64,000 nt of DNA from the NCBI RefSeq assembly GCF_016428855.1, contig NZ_JAELTN010000015.1, positions 29,113 through 93,112 of the forward strand, in the 5' to 3' direction. The position numbers were made by a program, and so were the translations under genes. The notes beneath the pieces are model-generated. The model made no database searches and had not been told where the DNA came from. It saw only the letters and a program-made list of their open reading frames with translations. The first letter of the stretch is position 1. Every line of letters starts with the position of its first letter. The stretch is from Pedobacter sp. ASV28. Lineage in GTDB: Bacteria > Bacteroidota > Bacteroidia > Sphingobacteriales > Sphingobacteriaceae. Of the stretch, positions 45,655-55,026 are shown in pieces.

Positions 45655-45662
45655 TAACTTTG
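45655..45662 (+). promoter_or_regulatory. -7 box for the secreted TPR gene
   Basis: TAACTTTG is a perfect TAnnTTTG box about 30 nt before the ATG at 45692. No clear -33 element is seen. Confidence 0.4.
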
Positions 45663-45691
45663 CCAACTAAATAAATTGTATTCACTACCGT

Positions 45692-47185
45692 ATGCATTTA
45701 AGATTAAGCCCTAATACTTTCTTACTTTATCTTCTTTTACTTTCTCCTTTTTTGGCTTCTGCCAATTTTGATTTTAATGCCAACTGCTTAAAAGCCTACC
45801 AAAATATCTTCGAACTAAAATTAACGGCTGCCAGACAAGTTGTTGCTGTCGAAAAAAAGGCCCGGCCAGATAACTCGATTGTTCCTTTGTTGGAAAACTA
45901 TATAGATTATTTTTATCTGCTCACTACCGAAAGTAAATCTGAATTTGAACGTTTGGAAGGGAACAAGTCTTCTAGGCTTGATCAAATTAGCAGAGATGAT
46001 AAGGCCTCGCCTTATTATTTGTATGCACAGGCCGAGATCAATTTACAATGGGCCTTGATAAGGGGTAGGTACGGAGCCTATTATGCTGCTGCAAGAGAGA
46101 TCAATAGAGCTAGTAGCCTGTTAAATGATAATCAGAAAAAATTTCCGGGATTCCATTTGAATGGTAAAGGACTAGGGCTGATCAATGTGGTGATTGGGGC
46201 GTTGCCAGATGGTTTTATGAAGTCGGCATTGGCCACTTTTGGTATTAAGGGCAATATGCAGGTTGGTTTGAACATGTTGGATAAATTGGCTGAAAACCTT
46301 CCCAAGTCAACTTATGAACCTTTTTATGAAGAAGTGGTCTTCTATTATTCCTATTTGCTTTCTGATGTGGCCCATAGCCCATTGGCCTATGCCAAGACCA
46401 TGAAATATACAGCACGTATAGCAGACAGTAGCCTACTTAAAACCTATATGCAGGCCTATGTAAGTGCTAGGAACGGAAAGAACGATCAGGCCATTGAACT
46501 CTTGGAGAACAGACCTAAGGGAAGTGCCTATCAATCTTTCGCTTATCTTGATTACCTATTAGGAGTGGTGAAACTAAATAGACTTGATTTTGGAGCAATT
46601 GTAGATTTCGATCAGTTTTTGCAAAACAATAAAGGGGTAAACTACATAAAGGATACTTATCTGCACCTCGCTTGGATTTCACTGCTCAAGAATGATACTT
46701 CTGGCTATGCTAGCCTTATTAATAAGACAAGGAATATAGGCAATACCTATCAGGAAAAAGATAAACAGGCATTGAATGAAGCCAATGGGCCGGTGCCTGA
46801 CAAAGTGTTATTAAAGGCAAGACTTTTATATGATGGTGGATACCTAACGAAAGCAGTAGAGGCTTTAGCTGCCAGCAAAGTTTCCGATTTTGACAATGCC
46901 AAAGATAAGACGGAATATTACTATCGCATGGCCCGCATATATGATGATCAGGGAAAAGACAAGGCCGCACTTGAGTATTATCAGTATACAATAAATACAG
47001 GAAAAGGCTTAAAATATTATTATGCGGCCAGATCTGCGGTTTTAATGGGAAAGATCTATGAAAGGGAGAAAAATATGGTTAAGGCCAAATCATCCTACAA
47101 TATAGCGATCGCGATGAAGAACCACGAATATGAGAACAGCATCGAAAATGAAGCCAAACAAGGCCTAAAAAGATTGGAGAACTAA
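45692..47185 (+). CDS. Secreted TPR-like repeat protein
   Basis: This 497-residue protein has a signal peptide (LLYLLLLSPFLASA). The rest is alpha-helical with TPR-like pairs near the C-terminus: YYRMARIYDDQGKDKAALEYYQYTI and AARSAVLMGKIYEREKNMVKAKSSYNIAI. The central part has no motif I recognise. It probably sits in the periplasm or is attached to the outer membrane as a scaffold. It is a single gene between a terminator and a convergent KAS III gene. Function unknown. Confidence 0.82.
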   Translation: MHLRLSPNTFLLYLLLLSPFLASANFDFNANCLKAYQNIFELKLTAARQVVAVEKKARPDNSIVPLLENYIDYFYLLTTESKSEFERLEGNKSSRLDQISRDDKASPYYLYAQAEINLQWALIRGRYGAYYAAAREINRASSLLNDNQKKFPGFHLNGKGLGLINVVIGALPDGFMKSALATFGIKGNMQVGLNMLDKLAENLPKSTYEPFYEEVVFYYSYLLSDVAHSPLAYAKTMKYTARIADSSLLKTYMQAYVSARNGKNDQAIELLENRPKGSAYQSFAYLDYLLGVVKLNRLDFGAIVDFDQFLQNNKGVNYIKDTYLHLAWISLLKNDTSGYASLINKTRNIGNTYQEKDKQALNEANGPVPDKVLLKARLLYDGGYLTKAVEALAASKVSDFDNAKDKTEYYYRMARIYDDQGKDKAALEYYQYTINTGKGLKYYYAARSAVLMGKIYEREKNMVKAKSSYNIAIAMKNHEYENSIENEAKQGLKRLEN

Positions 47186-47294
47186 GCGCTGTTAAAGCTA
47201 TTTTTAATGCGAATTTTTGGGTGTACAAATCTAATTGCCTAACCTTATCTTGTTAATGGAAATGCATGCCATCAACTTAAAGGACAAAGAAAGA

Positions 47295-48365
47295 CTAAAA
47301 TCTGTAAACTATCGCATTGATATGCATCCCTGCGCCTACCGAGGCAAAGATGGCATAATCTCCTTTTTCAACTTTATAGCCTTCTACCTTGCCGTTCAGG
47401 ACCAGATCGATTAGAGTAGGTACTGTAGCTACCGAACTGTTGCCTAGCCAAGAGATGGTCATCGGTACAAGATTTTCGGGAACAGTATCCAATCCATATA
47501 ATTTAAAGAGGCGCTTCATAATGGCATTGTCCATTTTTCCATTGGCCTGATGGATGAACACTGTTTTGATCTGTTCTATGGAAATACCAGATTTATCTAG
47601 TGCCATCTTTACAACCTTTGGCACTGTTGATACCGCAAATTCATAAAGCTTTCGCCCATTCATTTTGATATAGGTATTGCCGTTTTTTTCTTCGGGGTTA
47701 TTGCTGCATCCCATGGTGAGGAGCGAGGCATAATCGGCGTAGGTTTGGGCTTTGTGTGCAATAATGCCTATCGGCGTTTCGGAAGCTCTTGCTTCAAGGA
47801 TGGTGGCCCCAGCGCCATCTGAAAAAATCATACTGTCCCTATCATGCTGATCTACAATTCTTGATAAGGTTTCGGCACCAATCACTAATACCTTCTTTGC
47901 ATCACCACTTCTGATAAGGTAATCGGCCTGTATCATACCTTGTACCCAGCCAGGGCAGCCGAAAATAATATCATAAGCAACACAGTCCGGATTTTCTATT
48001 TTTAACTCATGCTTTACCTTTGCAGCTAAAGAAGGCAGGATGTCCATTCTATTGCTACCCAATTTAACATCGCCAAAATTATGACAGAAAATAATATGGT
48101 CTAAACTTTCTTTGTCTATGCCGGCATTAGAAATAGCCGATTGGGCAGCAAAAACTCCCATCTGATAGTTGACCAAATTGTCATCGATATACCTTCTTTC
48201 TACAATTTCGGTAATTTCACTAAACTTGTTAATGATCTCCTCATTCCCCTTATCCAACTTGGTTCCATTATCAAAAAAAGAATTATTGATAAAATGCTGC
48301 CCACTAATGACATTTTGGGGGATATAACTCCCTGTACCGGTAATTACCGAGTATAATTTGTTCAT
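47295..48365 (-). CDS. 3-oxoacyl-ACP synthase III family protein
   Basis: This 356-residue thiolase-fold enzyme has the KAS III triad: C137 (FGCPGWVQGM), His in FIHQANGKM and Asn in WLGNSSVATVPT. It is longer than FabH at the N-terminus (ITEIVERRYIDDN). It has IHQAN..M rather than the classical PHQAN. It is therefore probably a secondary KAS III acting in a special acyl pathway rather than the housekeeping FabH. No acyl-carrier or partner gene is next to it, so the substrate is unknown. It stands alone. Confidence 0.88.
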   Translation of the reverse strand: MNKLYSVITGTGSYIPQNVISGQHFINNSFFDNGTKLDKGNEEIINKFSEITEIVERRYIDDNLVNYQMGVFAAQSAISNAGIDKESLDHIIFCHNFGDVKLGSNRMDILPSLAAKVKHELKIENPDCVAYDIIFGCPGWVQGMIQADYLIRSGDAKKVLVIGAETLSRIVDQHDRDSMIFSDGAGATILEARASETPIGIIAHKAQTYADYASLLTMGCSNNPEEKNGNTYIKMNGRKLYEFAVSTVPKVVKMALDKSGISIEQIKTVFIHQANGKMDNAIMKRLFKLYGLDTVPENLVPMTISWLGNSSVATVPTLIDLVLNGKVEGYKVEKGDYAIFASVGAGMHINAIVYRF

Positions 48366-48438
48366 GTTTTTTTAATTACCGTAAACCAATTCGGTCTTTG
48401 GTATAAATTTATTACTAATTAATTAAATAGCAAAATTT

Positions 48439-49083
48439 TTAAGAAAAATCATCAATGAGAAAAACAAACAGTTCTTTGGGGCCATGGGCACCCAAAACTA
48501 ATGTTTTTTCGATATCTGCAGTTCTACTTGGACCGGTAATGTTACTGATCATAGAAGGAATTTGTGATCCATACTTACTCTTTAATAGCTGAAAGGCATC
48601 TTTTAGATCCAATACCAGCTGTCCAGTTCTAGCAATAACAATATGATGGTGTGGAAATATGCTCAACCTCCGTCCGGCTGCATTTTGGTTGCTCACCATT
48701 ACCGAGCCGTTGCGGGCAATCAATGCTTCGCACATGGTAATACCTACCTCGGCCTGCTCGAAATCTTTGTCGGTTTGATAGAAGGGAAATTCATAGTTGG
48801 CCAATAAAGATTGCAGTTCAGGCTCCCAACAATATATTTTTCGCCATTTAAATTTTTCGGCCAGTTCAAGGATATTCTCAATGAAATCTACGCCATCTTC
48901 GCAAAAGATAAAATGACCAGCTACAGCGGTGAGCTGTTCGGCAAACAAGATTTCCAACTCTTCTTCGTTAGCTTGATATAAAGGACTTTCCTCAAGGTTA
49001 GGGTAGGGATGGTCTCTTTTTTCGAGTAGTGCCTTCCTGATTTTTTTGAGCATCAATTCTTTTGCAGTGATATTATCTTTCAT
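48439..49083 (-). CDS. LUD-domain protein (LutC/YkgG family)
   Basis: From the ATG at 49081-49083 this is a 214-residue LUD-domain protein. Typical motifs are EVGITMCEALIARNGSVMVSN, RRLSIFPHHHIVIARTGQLV and the end MISNITGPSRTADIEKTLVLGAHGPKEL. LutC acts with LutA and LutB in lactate oxidation, but those genes are not near. In Bacteroidota a lone LUD gene after ftsH is plausible as the last gene of the rsfS-ftsH transcript (80-nt gap). An ATG at 49095 is possible but adds only four residues. Confidence 0.87.
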   Translation of the reverse strand: MKDNITAKELMLKKIRKALLEKRDHPYPNLEESPLYQANEEELEILFAEQLTAVAGHFIFCEDGVDFIENILELAEKFKWRKIYCWEPELQSLLANYEFPFYQTDKDFEQAEVGITMCEALIARNGSVMVSNQNAAGRRLSIFPHHHIVIARTGQLVLDLKDAFQLLKSKYGSQIPSMISNITGPSRTADIEKTLVLGAHGPKELFVFLIDDFS

Positions 49084-49162
49084 AAGTCTGCGCAACTTTA
49101 TTTAAACAAAAATAGGCAAGCTAAGTTGAACTGCTTGCCTATCTAAAATAAGATATAAGGCC

Positions 49163-51268
49163 CTATTGACCTTCTTCTTTACTGTCTGAAACAGCAGAAG
49201 AAGCCTGATCATTGTTCTGATCTGTGTTATTGATCACTACCTCTTCAGGTTTAGGAGCGATAACGGTAGCACCATTTACAAACTCATCATAGGTAGTCCT
49301 GGTATCAAAAGGGCGTTTGCCAAGAAGCTCTTCCAAATCTGCTTGGAAAAGAATTTCCTTTTCCAATAACTTTTGTGCAAGTTTTTCTAAGCCCTCCCTT
49401 TTTTCTAACAATAGCGTTTTGGTACGTTCGTATACTTCATTTGATAAGTTGCGTACTTCGTTATCGATAAGTTCAGCCGTTTTGTCTGAATAAGGTTTGT
49501 CGAAATTATACTCGTTATGGGGATCATAGAATGAGATGTTTCCAACATTTTTATTCATACCATAGATCTTAACCATGCCGTAGGCAATTCTGGTAATATG
49601 CTCTAGATCGCTTAAGGCACCAGTAGAGATCTTGTCAAAAATAATATCTTCAGCAACCCTACCGCCCATGGTCATACACATATCGTCCATTAACTGTTCC
49701 GTAGTATATAGAAACTGTTCCTTTGGAAGATATTGGGCATAGCCTAAAGCTGCAACGCCACGAGGTACAATAGAAACCTTCACTAAAGGATTGGCGTGCT
49801 CTAAGAACCACCCTGCAATGGCATGGCCAGCTTCGTGATAGGCCACAATTTTTTTCTCTTCAGGAGAAATAATTTTATTTTTCTTCTCTAGTCCACCAAT
49901 TACACGGTCAATAGCATCTTGGAAATCCTGCATATCAACAGATTCCTTATTGCGGCGTGCGGCAATCAATGCGGCCTCATTACATACATTGGCAATTTCC
50001 GCACCTGCAAAACCAGGGGTTTGTGCCGATAGTTTTTTGGCATCGACATCTGGAGAAGTTTTTACCGGTTTTAAGTGAACCTTAAAGATCTGCTCACGGC
50101 CCACTAAATCTGGTTTGTCTATAGAAATCTGTCTATCGAAACGACCTGGACGCATTAACGCTGAGTCTAATACATCTGGACGGTTGGTAGCGGCTAAAAT
50201 AATAATTCCAGAGTCGGTACCAAAACCATCCATTTCAACCAATAATTGGTTTAATGTGTTTTCACGCTCGTCATTACCCCCCATTACGCTGCCTTTACCG
50301 CGAGCACGTCCAATGGCATCAATCTCGTCAATAAAAATAATACAAGGCGCTTTATCTTTTGCTTGTTTGAACAAATCTCTTACACGGGAAGCACCCACGC
50401 CTACAAACATTTCCACAAAGTCGGAGCCTGATAAAGAAAAGAAGGGTACCTGTGCCTCGCCGGCAACGGCTTTGGCCAGTAAGGTTTTCCCTGTTCCAGG
50501 AGAACCCACCAATAAAGCACCTTTAGGAATTTTACCGCCTAAATTGGTGTATTTTTTAGGGTTTTTTAGGAAATCTACAATTTCCATGACCTCTGTTTTG
50601 GCTTCTTCCAAGCCGGCAACATCATTGAACGTAATGTTCACTTGGCTTTCTTTATCGAACAAAGTGGCCTTAGATTTACCAATATTGAAGATCTGGCCAC
50701 CGCCACCACCTCCTCCGCCACCCATACGGCGCATCATAAAGATCCATAAACCTGCAAACAACAATAATGGTAAAATAATATTAAGAAATACGCCTGTCCA
50801 TGCATTTGATTTCGATACAGGTTCTGCCTTGATCTGATTTTCGGCAGGGATGTTAGCTTGCGATTCTTTTAGTAATCGATCTAACTGTTCGGGCGAAGCG
50901 GCATTAAAAACCACCATTGGACCTTTGCTGGTACCAAAACTATTTCTGCTTTGGTATTTTTTGTATTTAGGATCTCCTTTTTTACTGTCCTTAATATATA
51001 CTTCTGCCTTAACAATGTCATCAGACTTATAAGAAACAATCTTTTGGACGTCGCCTGGAATTAACATTTCTTTTTCGAAAGTGCTGTAGCTTACCTGTTG
51101 GGCATTTTCAGAGTTGAATAGAAACTGCACGGCCAACAAGCCAATAATAATGGCTGCATAAACCCAAAAAATATTGAATTTTGGAGTTTTCTGGGGACGC
51201 TTAGGGATATTAGGTACTTTTTTTATTGATCTATTAGGTTTATTGCTGTTGTTATTTTCTTGTTTCAT
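49163..51268 (-). CDS. ftsH: ATP-dependent zinc metalloprotease FtsH
   Basis: FtsH degrades membrane and short-lived cytosolic proteins. The 701-residue protein has two membrane helices (about 32-50 and 157-178) around a periplasmic domain. A glycine-rich linker (nine consecutive glycines, about 183-191) follows. The AAA module has Walker A GSPGTGKT (255-262) and the FIDEIDA box. The zinc site is HEAGH (477-481). Walker A has Ser in place of the usual Pro. The C-terminal tail is rich in Asp, Gln and Ser and probably disordered. It follows rsfS by 23 nt. Confidence 0.97.
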   Translation of the reverse strand: MKQENNNSNKPNRSIKKVPNIPKRPQKTPKFNIFWVYAAIIIGLLAVQFLFNSENAQQVSYSTFEKEMLIPGDVQKIVSYKSDDIVKAEVYIKDSKKGDPKYKKYQSRNSFGTSKGPMVVFNAASPEQLDRLLKESQANIPAENQIKAEPVSKSNAWTGVFLNIILPLLLFAGLWIFMMRRMGGGGGGGGGQIFNIGKSKATLFDKESQVNITFNDVAGLEEAKTEVMEIVDFLKNPKKYTNLGGKIPKGALLVGSPGTGKTLLAKAVAGEAQVPFFSLSGSDFVEMFVGVGASRVRDLFKQAKDKAPCIIFIDEIDAIGRARGKGSVMGGNDERENTLNQLLVEMDGFGTDSGIIILAATNRPDVLDSALMRPGRFDRQISIDKPDLVGREQIFKVHLKPVKTSPDVDAKKLSAQTPGFAGAEIANVCNEAALIAARRNKESVDMQDFQDAIDRVIGGLEKKNKIISPEEKKIVAYHEAGHAIAGWFLEHANPLVKVSIVPRGVAALGYAQYLPKEQFLYTTEQLMDDMCMTMGGRVAEDIIFDKISTGALSDLEHITRIAYGMVKIYGMNKNVGNISFYDPHNEYNFDKPYSDKTAELIDNEVRNLSNEVYERTKTLLLEKREGLEKLAQKLLEKEILFQADLEELLGKRPFDTRTTYDEFVNGATVIAPKPEEVVINNTDQNNDQASSAVSDSKEEGQ

Positions 51269-51291
51269 GCTTGTTCAAATGTTAAAAAGGG

Positions 51292-51666
51292 TTATGCGCT
51301 TTTGTAAGTGGTAGTCTCTGCGTCGCCCCATAAATCTTCAATTCCATAAAAATCTCTCTTTTCCGTTCTAAAGATATGCACAACTATATCCAGATAGTCT
51401 AGAATGATCCATTCTGCATTATCTTGCCCTTCCTTGCGCCAAGGGTGGCTCTTGGTCAACTTATAAATTTCGTCTTCAACACTATCGGCAATGGCTTTCA
51501 CCTGTGTAGAGGAATCTGCATTACAGATAACAAAATAGTCAGAAACCGAACTGTTCAATTCCCTTAAGTCCAACCTCACAATATCGCTTCCCTTTTTTTC
51601 TTGAATGCCCTGTACGGCAATTTCTGATAGGTATGTAGAAAGGTTTACGTTTTTCTTTTTTACCAT
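51292..51666 (-). CDS. rsfS: Ribosome silencing factor RsfS
   Basis: RsfS binds ribosomal protein L14 and blocks subunit joining during starvation. The 124-residue sequence has the family features IVRLDLRELNSSVSDYFVICNADSSTQVKAIADSVEDEI, GQDNAEWIILDYLDIVVHIF and RDFYGIEDLWGDA. It is the first gene of an operon with ftsH. Its start lies 46 nt from the divergent birA start, so the two promoters must overlap coding sequence or each other. Confidence 0.95.
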   Translation of the reverse strand: MVKKKNVNLSTYLSEIAVQGIQEKKGSDIVRLDLRELNSSVSDYFVICNADSSTQVKAIADSVEDEIYKLTKSHPWRKEGQDNAEWIILDYLDIVVHIFRTEKRDFYGIEDLWGDAETTTYKSA

Positions 51667-51676
51667 TAAAAAAAAT

Positions 51677-51684
51677 TAATTTTG
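51677..51684 (+). promoter_or_regulatory. -7 box for birA
   Basis: TAATTTTG is a perfect TAnnTTTG box in the 46-bp gap between rsfS and birA, with a predicted leader of about 20 nt. The matching -33 region would lie inside the rsfS start. Confidence 0.45.
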
Positions 51685-51712
51685 GTCTTCAACAAATAAT
51701 ATAAATCAACAC

Positions 51713-52489
51713 TTGCAAAATAACACTTTTTCAACATTATTTGTTGGTCAAAATCTTATCAAATTATTATCGGTTGATTCTACTAATAATTATTTGAAGA
51801 AATTGACTTCAAATTCCGAGCCACTGCCAAATGGAACTGTAATAATGGCAGAAAACCAATATGCCGGAAGAGGGCAACAGGGCAATATTTGGCATGCCGA
51901 ATCTGGTAAAAACCTAACTTTTAGTGTTTATTTAACCACCGATTTTATTACCATTGAAAAACATTTTATGCTTAATATGGCCATTAGCATAGCATTAAAC
52001 AATGCTTTGGTTAAATACCTGCCCGCTGGTTTAAGCATTAAATGGCCTAATGATGTTTACTTCGTAAATAAAAAGATTGGGGGAGTGCTCATAGAGAATA
52101 CCATTGTTGGCAATCGGCTAAAACATACCATTATTGGCATAGGTTTAAATGTGAACCAAACGGTTTTTGCTAAAGAACTGGAAAATAAGGCAGGTTCTAT
52201 AGCGCAAATTTTACAACAAGATGTAGATTTAACAAAGCTTTTAAATGAAATTTGTACACAAATTGAACAATTGTACCTGAAGCTGAAGAATAATGAAACT
52301 TCTTTAAGCACGCTTTATACGGCCAAGCTTTATAAAGTAAATCAACTGGCCAAATACCGATCTTTAGTAGATGGTCGAATTTTTGAAGGCCGTATAGAAG
52401 GGATTACAGCTATGGGGTTATTGAAAATTAAACCTTTAAATGGAGATTCGATCGAATTTAACTTTAAGGAGATAGAATTTTTGGCATGA
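51713..52489 (+). CDS. birA: Biotin-[acetyl-CoA carboxylase] ligase
   Basis: BirA attaches biotin to the carrier domain of acetyl-CoA carboxylase. The 258-residue protein lacks the N-terminal winged-helix domain of E. coli BirA, so it is a pure ligase. Motifs are SVDSTNNYLKKL, the biotin loop AENQYAGRGQQGNIWHAESGKNLTFSVY, SIKWPNDVYFVNKKIGGVLIEN and GIGLNVNQ. The start codon is TTG; the next Met lies after the essential S-T-N motif, so a later start would break the fold. Confidence 0.94.
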   Translation: MQNNTFSTLFVGQNLIKLLSVDSTNNYLKKLTSNSEPLPNGTVIMAENQYAGRGQQGNIWHAESGKNLTFSVYLTTDFITIEKHFMLNMAISIALNNALVKYLPAGLSIKWPNDVYFVNKKIGGVLIENTIVGNRLKHTIIGIGLNVNQTVFAKELENKAGSIAQILQQDVDLTKLLNEICTQIEQLYLKLKNNETSLSTLYTAKLYKVNQLAKYRSLVDGRIFEGRIEGITAMGLLKIKPLNGDSIEFNFKEIEFLA

Positions 52490-52550
52490 TATTAACTATA
52501 AATGAATAGATTAGCCCTCTGGGCAAAGAATGACATACTAACTTAAGAAA

Positions 52551-53000
52551 ATGAAAAAAATCACTTTAATTTTAGCCATGGTGCTTTTGGGTACCATAGG
52601 GGCTTTTGCCCAGTTGGAAAACCCCGTAAGCTGGTCCTATAACGCAAAAAAAATCAACAAAAATGAAGCTATACTATATATTAGGGCCACTATTGATCCT
52701 AATTGGCATCTTTATTCACAAAACCTTAAACCGGGTGGGCCAAGTAAAACGGAGTTCACTTTTTCACCTTCCAAAGATTATGCATTGATAGGTAAAACTA
52801 CCGAGCCTAAGGCGATTACTAAATTTGAAAAGGTATTTAACATGAATGTGAGCTATTTTGAGAATGAAGTAATCTTTCAACAGAAAATAAAACTGAATAA
52901 AGCAACTACGGCCGTAAAAGGCAAAGTAGAATTTATGGTTTGTGATGATAAACAATGTCTGCCTCCTAGCGAAGTATCGTTCAGCATTCCGGTCAAGTAA
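52551..53000 (+). CDS. Stand-alone DsbD alpha-type domain, periplasmic
   Basis: This 149-residue protein has a signal peptide ending GAFAQ and a single immunoglobulin-like domain matching the N-terminal (alpha) domain of DsbD. Conserved items are ATIDPNWHLYSQNL, GGPSKTEFTF and the redox pair in MVCDDKQCLPPSEVSFSIPV (C-x4-C). In E. coli this domain is fused to DsbD. Here it is separate, with dsbD 343 nt downstream and a terminator between them. It probably passes electrons from DsbD to periplasmic partners. Confidence 0.9.
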   Translation: MKKITLILAMVLLGTIGAFAQLENPVSWSYNAKKINKNEAILYIRATIDPNWHLYSQNLKPGGPSKTEFTFSPSKDYALIGKTTEPKAITKFEKVFNMNVSYFENEVIFQQKIKLNKATTAVKGKVEFMVCDDKQCLPPSEVSFSIPVK

Positions 53001-53037
53001 TTGATCAAAAAGAGGAGCAAGTTATTTTAAGGAAATG

Positions 53038-53066
53038 AAGGAGGGGTTTGGACACCTCCTTTTTTG
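53038..53066 (+). terminator. Intrinsic terminator after the alpha-domain gene
   Basis: AAGGAGG (53038-53044) pairs with CCTCCTT (53055-53061) around a 10-nt loop and runs into a T-tract. The rest of the 343-bp gap up to dsbD holds nothing else I recognise. Confidence 0.8.
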
Positions 53067-53343
53067 TTGAAAGTACCCTAGTCATCATAATGGCCAAGTA
53101 TTGACCGTTATATTCTTTAAGTGCATTTTGTACCAATTAGCAGGTAGGTATAACTACAATTAAAGCTGTGCTTCTACTGGGTAAATACAATTTAATATAG
53201 ATGTTTTATAGATTAAATCGTCCAAGAAAAATTTCTCCTTATAAAGTAAAAAACCGCCTATTTATGCTCTTTTAGGCTGACAATTAAAGCGATATAGAGA
53301 AAATATTATTAATTTCACGCCCTCACACACCAAAAACACTCAA

Positions 53344-55026
53344 ATGAATAAATTAAGCTTTTTAGTGCTTTTAGTTGCACTGCTTACGTTTTTTAACACA
53401 ACGCATAGTTATGCCATTCAAAATCAGAATGACACGACTACAACGCATTCGACAGAAGATATGGAGTTTACTACGATAGGCTCTGAAGAGGACAGCGTTG
53501 CCAATGCCAAAATTAAGCCCGAAGCAGATAGCTTGACCAATAAGGCCGGGGCAAGTGCAACGGTGCCTTCGGTAACGCCAGCTGCAAAGCCAAATTCACT
53601 ATGGGTAACCTTTGGATTAGGGCTATTGGCCGGAATTGCCGCATTCTTTTTGCCCTGCATTTTTCCAATGGTTCCATTGACCGTTGGATTTTTTACCAAA
53701 AGGGCAGAAAGCAAGGCTAAAGGGATAAGAAGTGCAATAATCTATGGTCTATCCATTATTGTGATTTATGTTGGGTTAGGCATAATCATTACCCTGATCT
53801 GGGGAGCTAGTGCACTTAACCAAATCTCTACCGATGGATTTTTCAATATTTTTATCTTTATCATCTTATTGATTTTTGGGATCTCTTTTCTTGGGGCTTT
53901 TGAAATTATGCTGCCCAGTTCCATTGTAAATAAACTGGATGCAAAATCCGATTCGAAAGGATTGGGTGGTATCTTTTTCATGGCTGCTACGTTGGCTGTG
54001 GTTTCTTTCTCATGTACAGGACCGCTAATTGGAACTTCTTTGGTGGCCATTAATACCGACTTGCTTACTCCAATTGTGGTTATGTTTGGATTTTCACTTT
54101 CATTGGCCATTATTTTTACCACATTCGCCATATTTCCAAGCCTGATGACCGGACTGCCAAAATCTGGTGGTTGGTTAAATTCCGTTAAGGTAGTATTAGG
54201 TTTTTTGGAACTGGGCTTGTCTTTAAAATTCCTATCCACGGCCGATTTGGCTTATCACTGGGGCATTTTAGATAGGGAAATATTCCTGGCCATCTGGATT
54301 GTGCTTGCCATCTTATTGGGCGTTTATCTTTTGGGCAAGATTAAATTTTCCCACGATAGCGATGTGGCATATATATCTGTACCTAGATTGTTTATTGCCA
54401 TTGCCTGCTTTGTATTTGCCATTTACCTTATTCCTGGATTATGGGGCGCACCATTGAAGGCCGTTAGTTCTTTAGTACCACCGCTTTCAACCCAAGACTT
54501 TGTAGTGGGCGAAGGAAGCAGCACCGCTAAGCATCAGACCGTTGGCGGCGTGAAGAAAAAATATAGCGATTTTCTGCATATTCCACATAACATTGATGGT
54601 TATTTCGATTATGAAGAAGCATTGGCCTATGCCAGAACGGTGAATAAACCCTTATTCCTTGACTTTACAGGCCATGGCTGTGTAAATTGTAGGGAAATGG
54701 AGGCGAAGGTATGGTCTGACAAACGTGTACTTAAGAAATTAAAAGAAGATTATATTGTAGTGTCTTTATATACAGATGACAAGACTTCACTTCCGGAAGA
54801 AGAACAATTTTATTCGAAAATCTTGAAAACTCAAGTGAACACGGTTGGAAAAAAATTCCAACATTTGCAGGCAGAAAGATTTGGTACCATTGCACAGCCT
54901 TACTATGTATTGTTGGATACCAATGAGAAAGAGCTTGTTTCTCCACCAATAGGCGTAGAGTTTAATATAGAAGCATACTTAGCCTATCTTGATAAGGGAT
55001 TACAGGCGTTTGCAAACAGAAAATAA
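53344..55026 (+). CDS. dsbD: Thiol:disulfide interchange protein DsbD (beta and gamma domains)
   Basis: DsbD carries electrons from cytosolic thioredoxin to the periplasm. The 560-residue protein has a signal peptide, a low-complexity Thr/Ser/Asp/Ala linker (about 25-85), and eight membrane helices. The redox cysteines are C105 (LPCIFPMVPLT) and C224 (FSCTGPLIGT). A C-terminal thioredoxin domain has C446-V-N-C449 in FTGHGCVNCREMEAKVW. The alpha domain is missing here and is encoded by the preceding gene. pfkA begins at the base after its stop, so the two may be co-transcribed. Confidence 0.93.
   Translation: MNKLSFLVLLVALLTFFNTTHSYAIQNQNDTTTTHSTEDMEFTTIGSEEDSVANAKIKPEADSLTNKAGASATVPSVTPAAKPNSLWVTFGLGLLAGIAAFFLPCIFPMVPLTVGFFTKRAESKAKGIRSAIIYGLSIIVIYVGLGIIITLIWGASALNQISTDGFFNIFIFIILLIFGISFLGAFEIMLPSSIVNKLDAKSDSKGLGGIFFMAATLAVVSFSCTGPLIGTSLVAINTDLLTPIVVMFGFSLSLAIIFTTFAIFPSLMTGLPKSGGWLNSVKVVLGFLELGLSLKFLSTADLAYHWGILDREIFLAIWIVLAILLGVYLLGKIKFSHDSDVAYISVPRLFIAIACFVFAIYLIPGLWGAPLKAVSSLVPPLSTQDFVVGEGSSTAKHQTVGGVKKKYSDFLHIPHNIDGYFDYEEALAYARTVNKPLFLDFTGHGCVNCREMEAKVWSDKRVLKKLKEDYIVVSLYTDDKTSLPEEEQFYSKILKTQVNTVGKKFQHLQAERFGTIAQPYYVLLDTNEKELVSPPIGVEFNIEAYLAYLDKGLQAFANRK

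Noticed and set aside
50115..50837. 240-codon + strand frame inside ftsH
   Set aside because: It is the antisense shadow of the AAA module; its Pro run mirrors the FtsH glycine linker.
53766..54239. 157-codon - strand frame inside dsbD
   Set aside because: It is antisense to the membrane helices of DsbD; no independent signal was found.
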